Assembly (NCBI GenBank): GCA_002633005.1
Contig: NMRA01000153.1
Coordinates: 22,042-60,352 of the forward strand
Reading direction: 5' to 3'
Origin: Phoronis australis
Lineage: Eukaryota; Phoronida; Phoronidae
Length of the DNA: 38,311 bases
In this document: piece after piece, positions 10,101 to 18,878 of the stretch
Layout of the letters: every line of letters starts with the position of its first letter
Numbering within the stretch: position 1 is the stretch's first letter
Translations under genes and position numbers: made by a program
The notes under the pieces: generated by a model
Database searches by the model: none
What the model was told of the DNA's origin: nothing
The model's input: only the letters and a program-made list of their open reading frames with translations

Positions 10101-13100
10101 TAGTTGTTATGAACGACTGACATAATTTTTCACGCAAGGTTCATCATCAATGGTGAAAATTTATGATTTCGCTGAGTAATGCTAAATAATAGAAAGAGGT
10201 TTTCCATGAATGATCATTTATCATTAGCCTGATGATCGTTTACCGTCAGCTCGTTATGGATTTAACAAAAATGGTGGTGTAGGATTTGAGACAAAATTTT
10301 CATTTTTGGAGAGTTTCTAGCCTCACTCTTTCACAGAGAATTTAATCGAAAAAAGCGCCCCTTGTAAATAAAATTACCGTGAAAATCCACCCTTTTTAGT
10401 GTCATATCCTCTGTGCCCAACATAATATATCCAGTTGATAAATCACACCACAAGTTGGTTGTGTAAATGCCCATAAATCCTGCTCCAAGGATTTGTCTCT
10501 GCATTCGAAACTCGATTGATCAATTTACATTCTTGCTTCGGGTAAACTTACAATTTTGTTCTCCAACTATGTGATTGGTTTCAAAGTTTCGAATCCGCGT
10601 CTGAATGTAGTCTAAGTTCGCAGATTAGGTCTTGGGCCCTGAATTCGCTAACCATGTGACAGAATCGACTAAATTTTCCATGTAGCCTACGTAATGTTCG
10701 TCACGTCGAATTTTTAGGTTGGAGACGTAATTATCTTCCCCCATGCAACGGGAATGATAATTTCTATGCAAATCTTTCGACATATTTACCGTAAAGCTTC
10801 TTTCAATTAGAACAAAACATGGTAGAAAGATAAATTTTATTTTATCAAAAATTCTAACAAGAGTGAACAAGAAGACAAATTTACTTAATTATTTGAAAAC
10901 GTTATATGGTACAGCTGTCATCAACAAACACAAGATGAAATTTTGAACATTTGTGGAAATATAGTGGTACTGAAAAATGAAAAAAATAACAATTTTGGCC
11001 ATTCTTTTTGTTAGAGTTAAAGGAAACTTTACCGTAAGTTGAGTTTTAAATAAAACCGCTGATATCGTAAGAGGTTTCGGAATCCTATTTCGTGAGGCAA
11101 CACATCGCCTCTATACGACACGTAAAGTTTAGTTAAATGTACAACGAAAATACAAAATAATTCGTCAGTCTGTTTGTTTTAACCGTTCTAGATACTACAA
11201 GTGGAACTCAAGCTCCTGAAATGCTAAAAAACTATCATGACTACTCTTCGATCGATGGGTAAGTGGCAGTAGTGATGATGAGACAATGTTTTCAGTATTA
11301 AGATGACCGTTATTCTAATGTTTTAATAACAATTACAATAATGCTGCTACTGTTGCTGCTGCTGGTGGTGGTGTGTTGCTGGTGGTGGTGATGGTGGTGA
11401 TGATCATTTTCGTCAGAAATAACATATGAGATATTGTTGTGGCATCTCATACAGGGTAGTTGCCGTCGGCGGAGACGGCACTGCAAACCTCGTTGCTAGT
11501 GCCATCCTGGAGCGGGCCTACAGAGACGCCGGCGAAGATTTAAATAAGGCTGACGCGAAAGCTTGCAAAACTCCAGTCCGGCTGGGATTAATTCCGTCAG
11601 GTTTGTACGTTGAATCTGACCATTCTTGCTATTTTAAATGTATAGGAATCGATACCTACTTTTTTTTCTTAACGTGTATCTAGTTGGAGGTCATATTTTA
11701 GGTATAGGTAGTAAAATTCGCTTTAAGTCCATTTTGTTTAGACTTTTTCCAACATTGAATGTTGCTTATCAAACGTACCAGTTTTACAATACGCCAAAAA
11801 TACACAATTGACTTCAAGTTAATGAAATGGACTTAAATAATTTGGTAATCGCCTATATTATATCTACAAGGCAATTGATTGCAGGCTCGACTGATCTGAT
11901 TTGCCACAAGTACACAATTGGAACTAGAGATCCGTCGACCGCGGCTCTGCATATTATCATCGGTAAGTGAAAGCAGATAATAGAGGCACTTAGAGCATAC
12001 ATTGGACAATTAAAATGATTTGATCAGTATTAAAGGAAATGCATAAGTTTAGATATATTATAAAATGTCGTTTTGAGAAAATATTGTAAATTAGTCGAAT
12101 TGGACATTTTGAAAATGTCTCCGAAACGGACATTGATAGTTCGATCCAAAACAGATTTCTGTTTTTCTTAATTTCGTCGAGTTTTCGATGTTCTTTCATA
12201 TGGGACGTTTTTATAACTAATCGATCGAAAAGCGAGCAGTAAGAGTGGTATTAGTAATGAGATCGATCTGTTATTTCAGGAGATGAGATTGAGGTCGACA
12301 CATGCGCGGTTCGTCACAAAGAGAACTTTCTATCCTTCTTTTTGATGATGTTTACTCGTGGATTGGTAGGAGACTTGTTTCGTTTCTCAGAAAACCACTA
12401 CATGAGAAAATTAGGAAGAGCGAGATATATGCTCACTGGTATGTAAAACAAGTAACAAAAAACGTTACCATGAGCAGCAACGCTGAGTGATGTGTATACC
12501 GACAATACGGCAATAATTCCATCGCATTACCTATTTCGTTTTGATCACTATATGTGTATAGAAAACAGTGTGAGTACACGCTGAGCGAGAAACTTCTTAA
12601 TAAATAATCACATAATGTATAAAATCAAATTTTATTTTTCATTTTCCTCCTTTTGTATTGTTTAAGCGCCAAACACACTAGTTGTTTGGGACGACTTCAA
12701 CTACGCGACATTATATGTAGCTGGGAATGGTGTTATACTGCTGAATAGTGAAGCGAAGGTGGACAGTCATTTTACATAATCTGTGTCTCGCTGCATACAC
12801 ATGCCGCTGTTCAAGGAGACTTTTCTAACTCATTCCGTGTTTTTCTAAAATTTTCACTTAGAATTATTCAAAATTCGTGTCTTGGCCCTTCGTCTAATTC
12901 TGAATACGCAAAAGTGTCCACTCTTGCCATTTTTATTTTACGTTTAAGCATTGGTCATTTACACGAGAATTGACGCCAGGTCGTGCTTATTTTGGCGGTG
13001 ACCAAATTTCGCACTTACCTGAGGATTGTCAGATTAATGACGATTACTCGGCATAACTGAAAAGAAGTAGGTCACTAGACCACATGTTAGGACATTAAAA

Positions 13101-16100
13101 TATATTAACATCGAATATGTCCCTTATTTTTGTTGCCAAAAATACCTTGCAACTTTCGTCAACCTTCAAAGATTGCATGAGTTAAAACTGTTTAATCGGC
13201 AAGCGCGTCTACTTCGTGACACAGTGAAATTTAAAAAAAAACATCACTTGTATCTCTCAGAGAAAGTATGAATCGTGCAAATAGTGTGTGGATACATTTT
13301 AGTTGTACCCCTCAAAAGAGGGATTGCTCTTAATGGTGTCTCAGTGCTTTAAAATGACCAATTAGTACATGGTTTTATAAATCAAAGTTTGTAAGGAAGA
13401 ACAATACACAGTTTCTGAAGTCTAGTTATTCACTAGCCTTCCAACACAAAAATTAACTTTTGATTTAAACCACGTAACCTTATGAAATTGATATCAAAAG
13501 ATTGGGAAAAAATGAAAGTTCGTTATTTCTTGTGACTAAGGTTTACCAAATGTCTCGTCACGGGGGGGATTCTGTGCACTGAGCATAGTGTGAAGCAATC
13601 TGTGCACTGAGCATAGTGTGAAGCAATCTGTGCACTGAGCATAGTGTGAAGCAATCTGTGCACTGAGCATAGTGTGAAGCAATCTGTGCACTGAGCATAG
13701 TGTGAAGCAATCTGTGCACTGAGCATAGTGTGAAGCAATAAAGCACAGTCAGTTTTTTCAAGACCAAAGTCAAACAATACCATAGTTTGACTGGTGACCT
13801 ATATTAGGTACAAGTTGGGATCAATTTAATATATGGAAGTGTTCTAAATCTAAAGTTACAGTTTCTTTTATGCAAGTTTGTGGGCTCTGTAAGTTCAGCC
13901 CTGGTGAGGCTGTCATGGTGTTTCCTATCTTGCAAAGTTTATGTTTGGCAAACATAAACAAAACATTTTAAAAATGTTCCATCCGTTTTACTCGCTCTCG
14001 TTTATATTTTTAAGATTTTTACTTGTTATACCTTTATCCATCGGTACAAGTCGAACTCAAGTACAGGACAGGTGATGAGGACGCAGGTAAGCTGATTGGT
14101 TAAGTCGCACTTGCCATAGCAACATTACAGGGAAGGACAATATTAAATACATGTAGACCTTCAAAAGTATCAGAAGAAACGTAATGGATCAGTGACGTAA
14201 ACTCTTTATTTACGTTTCGGATCACTGATCTTAGTGTACTCTTCAATTTCGTGATCCTGCACCTCGGTTTAGGTAACAAACTAGTACCTAATGAGGCAGT
14301 TAAAGAAAATCCAGTCAATTTAGTAGGGAAGGGGTCAATAAATTGTGCAAAATTGAGCTGTCAAAATTCACTACTTTTCTATCTGCTATTGTTTAGAATG
14401 GAATTGCATCTCAGACGAGCTCATCAACGTAATGGTGTTTCCTTTGGGTTTACGCAACAAACTGATAACCAATGAGACATCCAAGGAAAAGTGCAGTAGA
14501 CTGAAAAGCAAGCTCAATAATGGCAAGTTATTCATTTTCGCACATCAAAAAGTTTCGAGGCGGGACTATCTAAAATCGGCGTCGACGTACCACGAGCTGT
14601 TTTTTGGAGATCACTCCGACTTAACAGACGTAAGTTAGATATATCGGTATTTGAATACTGAAAAGATCTTTAATCACGATAGTAGAAAATATTTTTAAAC
14701 CATCAACATTTATAAAAACGGTTTATATATTCGTGTGGAGCAAAACTTATTAGGAGATTACTTGAGGAGTTGAACCCTATTTCACCAAGAGCAGTACGAA
14801 GTGCCTTAATAGAATGATTTGTCGCATTGTCACAACGACTATTTCAATAAACGTTTTGTTCATTTAAGAGTGCACCGGCGCATTTAGCGCTTGAACAAAA
14901 GTAATCTTTTGAAAAAAAAACCCATTCTTTCGAATATAAACGTATGGTCCTAAATCTGAGCGTCTGTGATACACGCTATGTACTTCCTTGTATGCTTCCC
15001 TACTGTTGACTGTTGTTTTCAGGCTGAATCAGTTTATCACGTAGAGGCTACTGAAGTAATTTTAAAGACGAAAGAAGGCTGTCTGAGTCTGGACGGAGAA
15101 GCCTACATGATTAGCGAGCCTATGGATTTACACATTAGGTAGGTGAATGATTGACCGAGCTGACTCACTATGCAAGACGTTTTACAATTAGCGAATGAAA
15201 CCATGATAACATTTTGTTTTGGTATCATCCACCATGTTTATTGAAATTATGTCTTGTCGCCAATATCCGACATGCCGACTGGAAAGGGGTTTTGGAGGAA
15301 TTTCTGTTTTGCGAAGTACAACCATGTTATTTAACCGTTCTCATTTCGTCTCATTATCGCTTATAGCATCTAACAACGTCATATTAGACGAATTGTGAAA
15401 TAGACTAAGTCATATTTCTAACCAATGCTATATAAAGATGACATTGAATGTTCACCAAGCAATCTGAAATATAATCCAAACATTTACTGGGTAATAGGAT
15501 ACTAAACCCTGTTTTGATGATTTCTACCAATCCTTGTCCTGTCACCTTCTAATGTATAATTGTCGACAATCTTGAAAAATAAAGGCAGGAACCAACTAAA
15601 AACTCAAACTCCCTATGTCGCAAATTGGATATTGTGTTTTTTGGTGGCCTGGGGAAGTCTTTCCCCACCAGTTGCCGTGTAATTCGTTAAAATCGTAGGT
15701 CACGCTTACCTAGAGTTTCAAATTTCTCCTCAAACTTTTGAGAGTTGTAGAGGGTTACAGCCCAACATTATGTTTCAAAGAACTGGGTGGGAATGTAGTT
15801 TAAGCATTTGTTAGCGGCTTAGTATCCCGGCTATCATCGAAGAGAAAATCCCCCACCACCATTCGTCACCAGATCTGCCCATCATGGATTCATATCAAAA
15901 GAACACAAACAATTGTTTGATTTGTGCGAATTTTCAGACCTATAATGTTACGTAGCTCAGTTCAACCGGTTAGTAAATGTTGTCATTAATTGATACGTAA
16001 AGGTATCGGAAACTGCTCTTCTGGTTCAAGTGTGACCTGTACGCCTATTTTCCTTCCAGATTACACCAAGCTAACTTGCGCCTATTTGCAAGGGGAGTAG

Positions 16101-16117
16101 AAGAGCCGGTGGTATAA
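6863..16117 (+). CDS. CERK: Ceramide kinase-like gene, complete, 11 exons
   Basis: CERK phosphorylates ceramide to ceramide-1-phosphate using ATP at Golgi and plasma membranes. Joining the 11 exons listed separately gives 1503 bases, 501 codons including the stop, with every junction in phase; human CERK has 537 residues. Domain order is a PH-like N-terminus (exons 1-2, closing helix 'EEAEDWVKCITELL'), then a DAGK-type lipid kinase fold. The kinase fold has 'LLVFVNPNGGGG' (exon 3), 'VAVGGDG' (exons 4-5), 'GLIPSGSTD' (exons 5-6) and 'LGRARY' (exon 7). The C-terminus 'LRLFARGVEE' (exon 11) is a strong CERK signature. GSTD and the C-terminus favour CERK over sphingosine kinase or CERKL. Oddities: the CxxxCxxC segment of vertebrate CERK is absent, the usual E after GGDG is L, and the usual 'DG.SDL' is replaced. 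An in-frame TGA directly precedes the ATG at 6863, which supports that start unless an upstream exon splices in. Confidence 0.9.
7587..7863. mobile_element. MITE with GGCGGATC-type ends, copy 2
   Basis: The left end is ATAGGCGGATTTAGGGG and the right end CCTAGATCCGCCACTG, with G- and C-runs just inside. It lies in CERK-like intron 1. Overlapping open frames here are low-complexity artefacts of the element. Confidence 0.75.
7886..7960 (-). repeat. tRNA-like SINE head or tRNA pseudogene
   Basis: On the minus strand an A-box-like TAGCTCAGTCAGAAGAGC (7932-7949) is followed 27 bases later by a B-box-like GGTTCGATTC (7892-7904). These are the spacing and sequence of an internal Pol III promoter. 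The T-arm can pair as CTGTG/CACAG but with an 8-base loop, the anticodon stem is poor, and acceptor ends do not pair. This favours a SINE head or a tRNA pseudogene over a working tRNA. Confidence 0.55.
8045..8165 (-). repeat. Dispersed repeat related to 29050-29175
   Basis: The minus strand reads CTATCTGCCAAATTT, then an A-run, then TAGGGGCCACAGGTAT. The plus strand at 29050-29175 has the same blocks in the same order and spacing, so these are two copies of one interspersed element in opposite orientation. The family is not identified. Confidence 0.6.
8721..8900 (+). CDS. CERK: CERK-like exon 2 (PH-like C-terminal half)
   Basis: A 180-bp exon between CCTTTTTTTAG and GTCAGTGAG, phase 1 at both ends. 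The joining codon g|ag gives E. It encodes beta-strand-rich sequence ('CFSVHVIDR', 'IWTVKELSFSC') and a C-terminal amphipathic helix with the conserved tryptophan of PH domains. Confidence 0.9.
8901..9578 (+). other. CERK-like intron 2
   Basis: A 678-bp intron with donor GTCAGT and acceptor CTCTTGCAG. No other feature was recognised. Confidence 0.75.
9579..9707 (+). CDS. CERK: CERK-like exon 3 (nucleotide-binding entry motif)
   Basis: The exon carries 'LLVFVNPNGGGG', the first glycine-rich signature of the DAGK catalytic fold, followed by 'VEPLFELAGIETTVV'. Phase 1 at both ends; donor GTAAGC. Confidence 0.92.
9745..9892. repeat. 37-bp minisatellite, about four units
   Basis: Four copies of a 37-bp unit beginning CAACCTGGAATGTTGATAGG start about 40 bp after the exon 3 donor in CERK-like intron 3. 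The copies are almost identical, so the array is young. The unit does not include the splice donor. Confidence 0.92.
9893..11191 (+). other. Remainder of CERK-like intron 3
   Basis: AT-rich intronic sequence ending at CCGTTCTAG. A minus-strand frame at 10625-10870 has no recognisable features. Confidence 0.6.
11192..11258 (+). CDS. CERK: CERK-like exon 4
   Basis: A 67-bp exon (phase 1 in, phase 2 out; donor GTAAGT) encoding 'TTSGTQAPEML' and 'YSSIDG'. It links the first glycine-rich motif to the GGDG loop. Position and length match the family segment 'TEHANQAKETL..YDG', although the usual histidine is absent. Confidence 0.85.
11341..11405. repeat. TGC/GGT trinucleotide microsatellite
   Basis: Impure runs of TGC, GGT and GAT triplets lie in CERK-like intron 4. 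Confidence 0.85.
11455..11600 (+). CDS. CERK: CERK-like exon 5 (GGDG catalytic loop)
   Basis: The exon encodes 'VVAVGGDGTANLVASAIL', then a polar linker, then 'VRLGLIPSG'. GGDG is the ATP-binding and catalytic loop. The family usually has GGDGxxxEVxxG; here the E is L and the final G is A. Acceptor CATACAG, donor GTTTGT, phase 1 out. Confidence 0.9.
11601..11884 (+). other. CERK-like intron 5
   Basis: A 284-bp AT-rich intron ending at GATTGCAG. Nothing else was recognised. Confidence 0.7.
11885..11962 (+). CDS. CERK: CERK-like exon 6 (GSTD motif)
   Basis: The exon encodes 'STDLICHKYTIGT' and 'STAALHIIIG'. Together with exon 5 this forms IPSGSTD, the CERK counterpart of the sphingosine kinase GSGN motif. 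Donor GTAAGT, phase 1 at both ends. Confidence 0.93.
11963..12279 (+). other. CERK-like intron 6
   Basis: A 317-bp AT-rich intron ending TTATTTCAG. Nothing else was recognised. Confidence 0.7.
12280..12438 (+). CDS. CERK: CERK-like exon 7 (substrate-binding region)
   Basis: The exon encodes 'GDEIEVDTCAV', 'GLVGDLFRFSE' and 'RKLGRARYMLT'. These align with the family pattern GD....D....H...., G..GD......E.. R.LG.ARY. Donor GTATGT, phase 1 at both ends. Confidence 0.92.
12439..14014 (+). other. CERK-like intron 7
   Basis: A 1576-bp intron with a pyrimidine tract before the TAAG acceptor. It holds the 28-bp minisatellite at 13571-13738 and nothing else that I recognise. Confidence 0.6.
13571..13738. 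repeat. 28-bp minisatellite, six units
   Basis: Six essentially identical 28-bp head-to-tail units begin CAATCTGTGCACTGAGCATA. There are no unique spacers, so it is not CRISPR-like. Identity between units suggests recent amplification. Confidence 0.95.
14015..14086 (+). CDS. CERK: CERK-like exon 8
   Basis: A 72-bp exon that keeps phase 1 at both ends (acceptor TTTTTAAG, donor GTAAGC). It encodes 'DFYLLYLYPSVQVELKYR' and 'TGDEDA'. It corresponds to the strand after the ARY helix. This is the least conserved exon, and an alternative acceptor a few codons downstream (ACAAG at 14046-14050) would keep the frame. Confidence 0.7.
14221..14325 (+). pseudogene. Decayed upstream copy of CERK-like exon 9
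   Basis: Translation gives 'LGLGNKLVPNEAVKE', which parallels 'LGLRNKLITNETSKE' in exon 9. The nucleotide similarity extends on both sides (AACAAACT..TA...AATGAG...). The copy lacks an evident acceptor and donor in the right places, and its similarity to exon 9 fades after about 100 bp. It is therefore a tandem exon duplicate that has decayed, or a rarely used alternative exon. Confidence 0.6.
14397..14629 (+). CDS. CERK: CERK-like exon 9
   Basis: A 233-bp exon with acceptor TGTTTAG and donor GTAAGT, phase 1 in and 0 out. It opens with 'EWNCISDELINVMVFP', equivalent to the family 'EEW..V.GKFL.I'. It continues with 'KLNNGKLFIFAHQKVSR' where most family members have 'HLGDGSSDLILI...SR'. The conserved DG is therefore NN here, which may affect catalysis. 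Confidence 0.88.
14630..15022 (+). other. CERK-like intron 9
   Basis: A 393-bp AT-rich intron ending GTTTTCAG. Nothing else was recognised. Confidence 0.7.
15023..15138 (+). CDS. CERK: CERK-like exon 10
   Basis: The exon encodes 'ESVYHVEATEVILKT' and 'LSLDGEAYMISEPMDLHI'. It matches the family's 'FVEVYRVKKF' and 'NCDGE.L..P.I.V.' strands near the C-terminus. Phase 0 in, 2 out; donor GTAGGT. Confidence 0.92.
15139..16059 (+). other. CERK-like intron 10
   Basis: A 921-bp intron with acceptor TTCCTTCCAG. It contains a dispersed repeat at about 15540-15830. Confidence 0.75.
15540..15830 (+). repeat. Diverged relative of part of the 1.4-kb duplicated block
   Basis: It shares ordered blocks with 4230-4500 and its second copy. 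Examples are AACCAACTAAAAACT versus GACCAGCTAAAAACT, then TTCTTGGTGG/TTTTTGGTGG, CCCCAC.AGTTGCC, GTAGGTCAC, CTCAAACTTTT and GAGGGTTA. This is a third, older copy of an interspersed element. Confidence 0.7.
16060..16117 (+). CDS. CERK: CERK-like exon 11 (C-terminus and stop)
   Basis: The final coding exon gives 'LHQANLRLFARGVEEPVV' and TAA. The LFARG(V/I)EE ending is diagnostic of ceramide kinases. The last four sense codons and the stop lie inside a 47-bp tandem duplication (16102-16195). Confidence 0.94.
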
Positions 16118-16195
16118 CTTAGACAGAGGGCGAGGACAATCAGACTTCAGAGCCGGTGGTGTAACACCGACAGAGGGCGAGGACAATCAGACTTC
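16102..16195 (+). repeat. 47-bp tandem duplication across the CERK-like stop codon
   Basis: Two 47-bp units (16102-16148 and 16149-16195) begin AGAGCCGGTGGT and end GACAATCAGACTTC. Both contain the codons for EPVV followed by TAA, with GTA changed to GTG in the second. Confidence 0.95.
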
Positions 16196-16318
16196 ACACC
16201 ACCAATACTAAGTCTTATTTATCCAAGGTGAAAATCAAACATAGATGGGATCGTCAGCAATTTGATACATGCCAGTTCTTATCTAATTATTTTATTTTAT
16301 TTACAAATTAATTTACAA

Positions 16319-16345
16319 ATTAAAATTTGGTAAAAAGATATTAAA
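16319..16345 (+). terminator. Candidate poly(A) signals for the CERK-like gene
   Basis: Two ATTAAA hexamers, at 16319-16324 and 16340-16345, lie about 200 bp after the stop in an AT-rich stretch. No canonical AATAAA was seen closer. Confidence 0.4.
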
Positions 16346-16552
16346 TAACGTTTTTACATATTACCAGACAATACCGCTTGACCAATTTAAATTTGTATAT
16401 GCTCTGCAACCTTTGTCTCACTATCCTCAACTTTGATGGAAGTTTAAAAATTCCTTGCCACACGCCTGCCACTTACGGAAGCTTGACTTGTCCTTCCAAG
16501 CCTGCGCGAGTAGTCACATGCGATGGATTCTGTTGCAGCAAGGAGAGTAGTA

Positions 16553-16723
16553 CAGGAGCGGATCCAGGATTTTTAGTTGGGGGGGGGGGCAGGGCAGAGT
16601 ATTAGCCACGATTTTGCTGGTCAGACATTCACACTCCCCAACTGCCAAATGGAAAATGCATTCATGGAGTTTTAGGGGGGGGGGGCATGGCCCCCATGCC
16701 CCCCCTCTCTAAATCCGCCACTG
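16553..16723. mobile_element. MITE with GGCGGATC-type ends, copy 3
   Basis: The left end is CAGGAGCGGATCCAGGA and the right end AAATCCGCCACTG, with long G and C runs inside. It is flanked by TA on both sides, compatible with a TA target-site duplication. The other copies do not show this clearly. Confidence 0.75.
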
Positions 16724-17036
16724 TACACTCCTTGGTTGAAGTTTCTATCTTTGAGGCGAGTAATATCACTCTGGCCAGTGAAATTACCAAAACAGGTTAA
16801 GTAACATATAATAAATTTCCAGTGCATATGATTGGAGAAAAAGCGCCACACTCGGCTACACTTTCACAGCGCTACTTTTCAATATAGGTGTCCCTATGAC
16901 AGAGGGTATCTAGCAGCGAGAAATCACAATCACGTGTTCTCATACGGCGATATCTTACAGGACTTGGAGGGGAACATTTTACAGGTGATGCACCCTTCCA
17001 ATAATAAATAGACTTGTGTGACAATATTTTTTTAAA

Positions 17037-17165
17037 TTGAAATAAACGTTTTTGCATGAATAAAGTCAAAATAGTGGTAAAAAGAGATGAAGAAAGAGGA
17101 AACTGGAAATCAAATAAAAGGAAATCAAAACCAAAAAAGATGAAAATTACAAGTCCTGATCTTAG
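17037..17165. repeat. Interspersed repeat, copy related to 18978-19112
   Basis: Both copies share TTGAAATAAA, TTTTTGCATGAATAA, GTCAAAATA, GGAAATC.AAACCAAAAA and a final ACAAG/GCAAG block in the same order. One copy is intergenic and the other is in the last MROH1 intron. Confidence 0.75.
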
Positions 17166-18000
17166 TGAGGTACTAGCATTATTGAACTGACCAGGGCTGC
17201 AGGGCATAATACAAGGCCGATAGTATAGCACCTGATAAACCAGCATGGGGTCTAACAAACCTCCCACTGGTTGGCACCATGACCTCAAGAGGTCATTCCA
17301 CCTTGCTATTTGGACCAGTATTTGGCAGTACTGGCTGTAATGAAAAGGCTCACCACTGTAGTCACCTCTTGCTTCATAGTCAACGGAGGTATCACTTAAC
17401 TTCAACACAAACTCTTCTTCAGACAGAAAGCTCATGAGGCATAGGAAATATATTATTTCTTTATTTAAACCAGAACTATGACACAGAGACCCAGTTACAA
17501 TAGATTTAATCACCAACAAGACAAAATATATTACACCCTTCAACAATACAACAAAGCTTGAATTCAAATTGTCACTTTATAGACTACTCTTGTTGCACCC
17601 TGGCGACAGAGATGTAACTAACAAAGTAATAATAAATTTCTCAACAGCTTCAAACATTCCCATAGTACATGTTGCATCTCCCCAATTAGACCAATTCAAC
17701 CCAAAACACGTTATTGTATTAACAATTAAAGAGCATTTCACCCACTTTAGCCAACTAAAAATTGAAGTAGGCCTTCCATCTTCATAAAATCAGTCTCCTA
17801 ATATTCCTTATTGCGATAGCATTACATTTCGTCTACCAACTCAAGCCAAAGACAATGCATGCACGCGCTATTTTTGAATTTATAATTTAAGGTTAGCCAA
17901 CCCCACTAAATTCAAGCGTCTTCTCAAGCTACTTACAGCTTTGACAACCTTGTTGGTAATAGAAATAGAACCCTATCACAGTATGGAATATTACAAGACC

Positions 18001-18113
18001 AAATTTGAGAGAGAAAACAGCAATTCAATTTGAGAGAGAAAAAGACCTAATTCAATTTGGAGAGAGAATAAGACCCATTCAATTTGAGAGAGAAAAAGGC
18101 CCTATTCAATTTT
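18001..18113. repeat. ~27-bp tandem repeat, four units
   Basis: Units of the form AATTTGAGAGAGAAAAAG followed by a variable 9-base segment repeat four times. Non-coding. Confidence 0.85.
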
Positions 18114-18731
18114 TGTTTTCAGTCAGCTAAACAGGGCAAAAGGCAGCTTCAACATTTCACTTCATTGTAAAAATTTAATGTGTTCTGACATGGACACTTT
18201 TATACAAAAATAGGAGCACAATTTTCATAGTAGCACAAAAAGGCAGTCATTAATAATAGATTAGCACAGGCATCTTATAACAATTAAAGGACAGTTGAAC
18301 TAAATCAGCTCCCTGTTACAGAACCGGAATAGCAAAGCTCTTTCACGATGATAATAACAAATCAACCAAGGTGGTATGGTAAAACCTCACAAATTTAGGA
18401 CAAAATATGGCCAACAAGTCAATTGTGTTGTGTTCTTCATTTTTTCCACAAAAGATATATAGTACCAACATAATGCCTCAGCATGTTAAAATTATGGACA
18501 ACAGCAACCATCAGACAATATTTTGGGCATTCATAATGAAGTGAGAAATCTTCAAAAGATGAAAAAGCTGAATTTTGGTGGTTATTTTTGTCCGAAATTG
18601 GCGAGACTCTACCACATTCGTGTAGTTGCCCAACTATCACAGCCACAGGTATGACATGATACTCAATGAAAAAGTCCTTCAAACTGATATTCAGTGAGAT
18701 AACAAATGAACCAAAAATTACAGCACAAATC

Positions 18732-18737
18732 TTTAAT
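18732..18737 (-). terminator. Candidate poly(A) signal for MROH1
   Basis: ATTAAA on the minus strand lies about 60 bp after the MROH1 stop. It is a weak call, because a longer 3' UTR is possible. Confidence 0.3.
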
Positions 18738-18795
18738 TACAAAACAACGATTTTAGCTGCTACTTAGTTACACAACAATTTTAACAAGATGTGTT

Positions 18796-18878
18796 TTAAT
18801 AATCGTACAACAAACTCATGGCCTCAGCAGAACGCATCCTCACTTCTGTAGACGGGTCCTTCAGTAGAATTATCAGAG
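18796..18878 (-). CDS. MROH1: MROH1 last exon (C-terminus)
   Basis: The exon encodes 'LIILLKDPSTEVRMRSAEAM' and ends 'DY' plus TAA. The vertebrate protein ends in a matching ILLKDP..EVR.RAAEAL helix. Acceptor TTTTTTCAG, entering in phase 1. Confidence 0.92.

Larger units (their letters stand above)
16724..18795. other. Convergent intergenic region
   Basis: This lies between the CERK-like 3' end and the MROH1 stop. It contains an interspersed repeat (about 17037-17165, related to 18978-19112) and a 27-bp tandem repeat (18001-18113). It also has a 231-codon minus-strand open frame at 16872-17567 without recognisable domains. Part of it is probably MROH1 3' UTR. Confidence 0.6.

Noticed and set aside
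13523-13783. Repetitive open frame over the 28-bp array, and a CRISPR-like look
   Set aside because: The units are head to tail with no unique spacers, in a eukaryotic intron. The frame is a by-product of the repeat.
16872-17567. 231-codon open frame on the minus strand, the longest in the window
   Set aside because: It overlaps an interspersed repeat and shows hydrophobic, low-complexity content without any domain. It is more likely 3' UTR or intergenic sequence.
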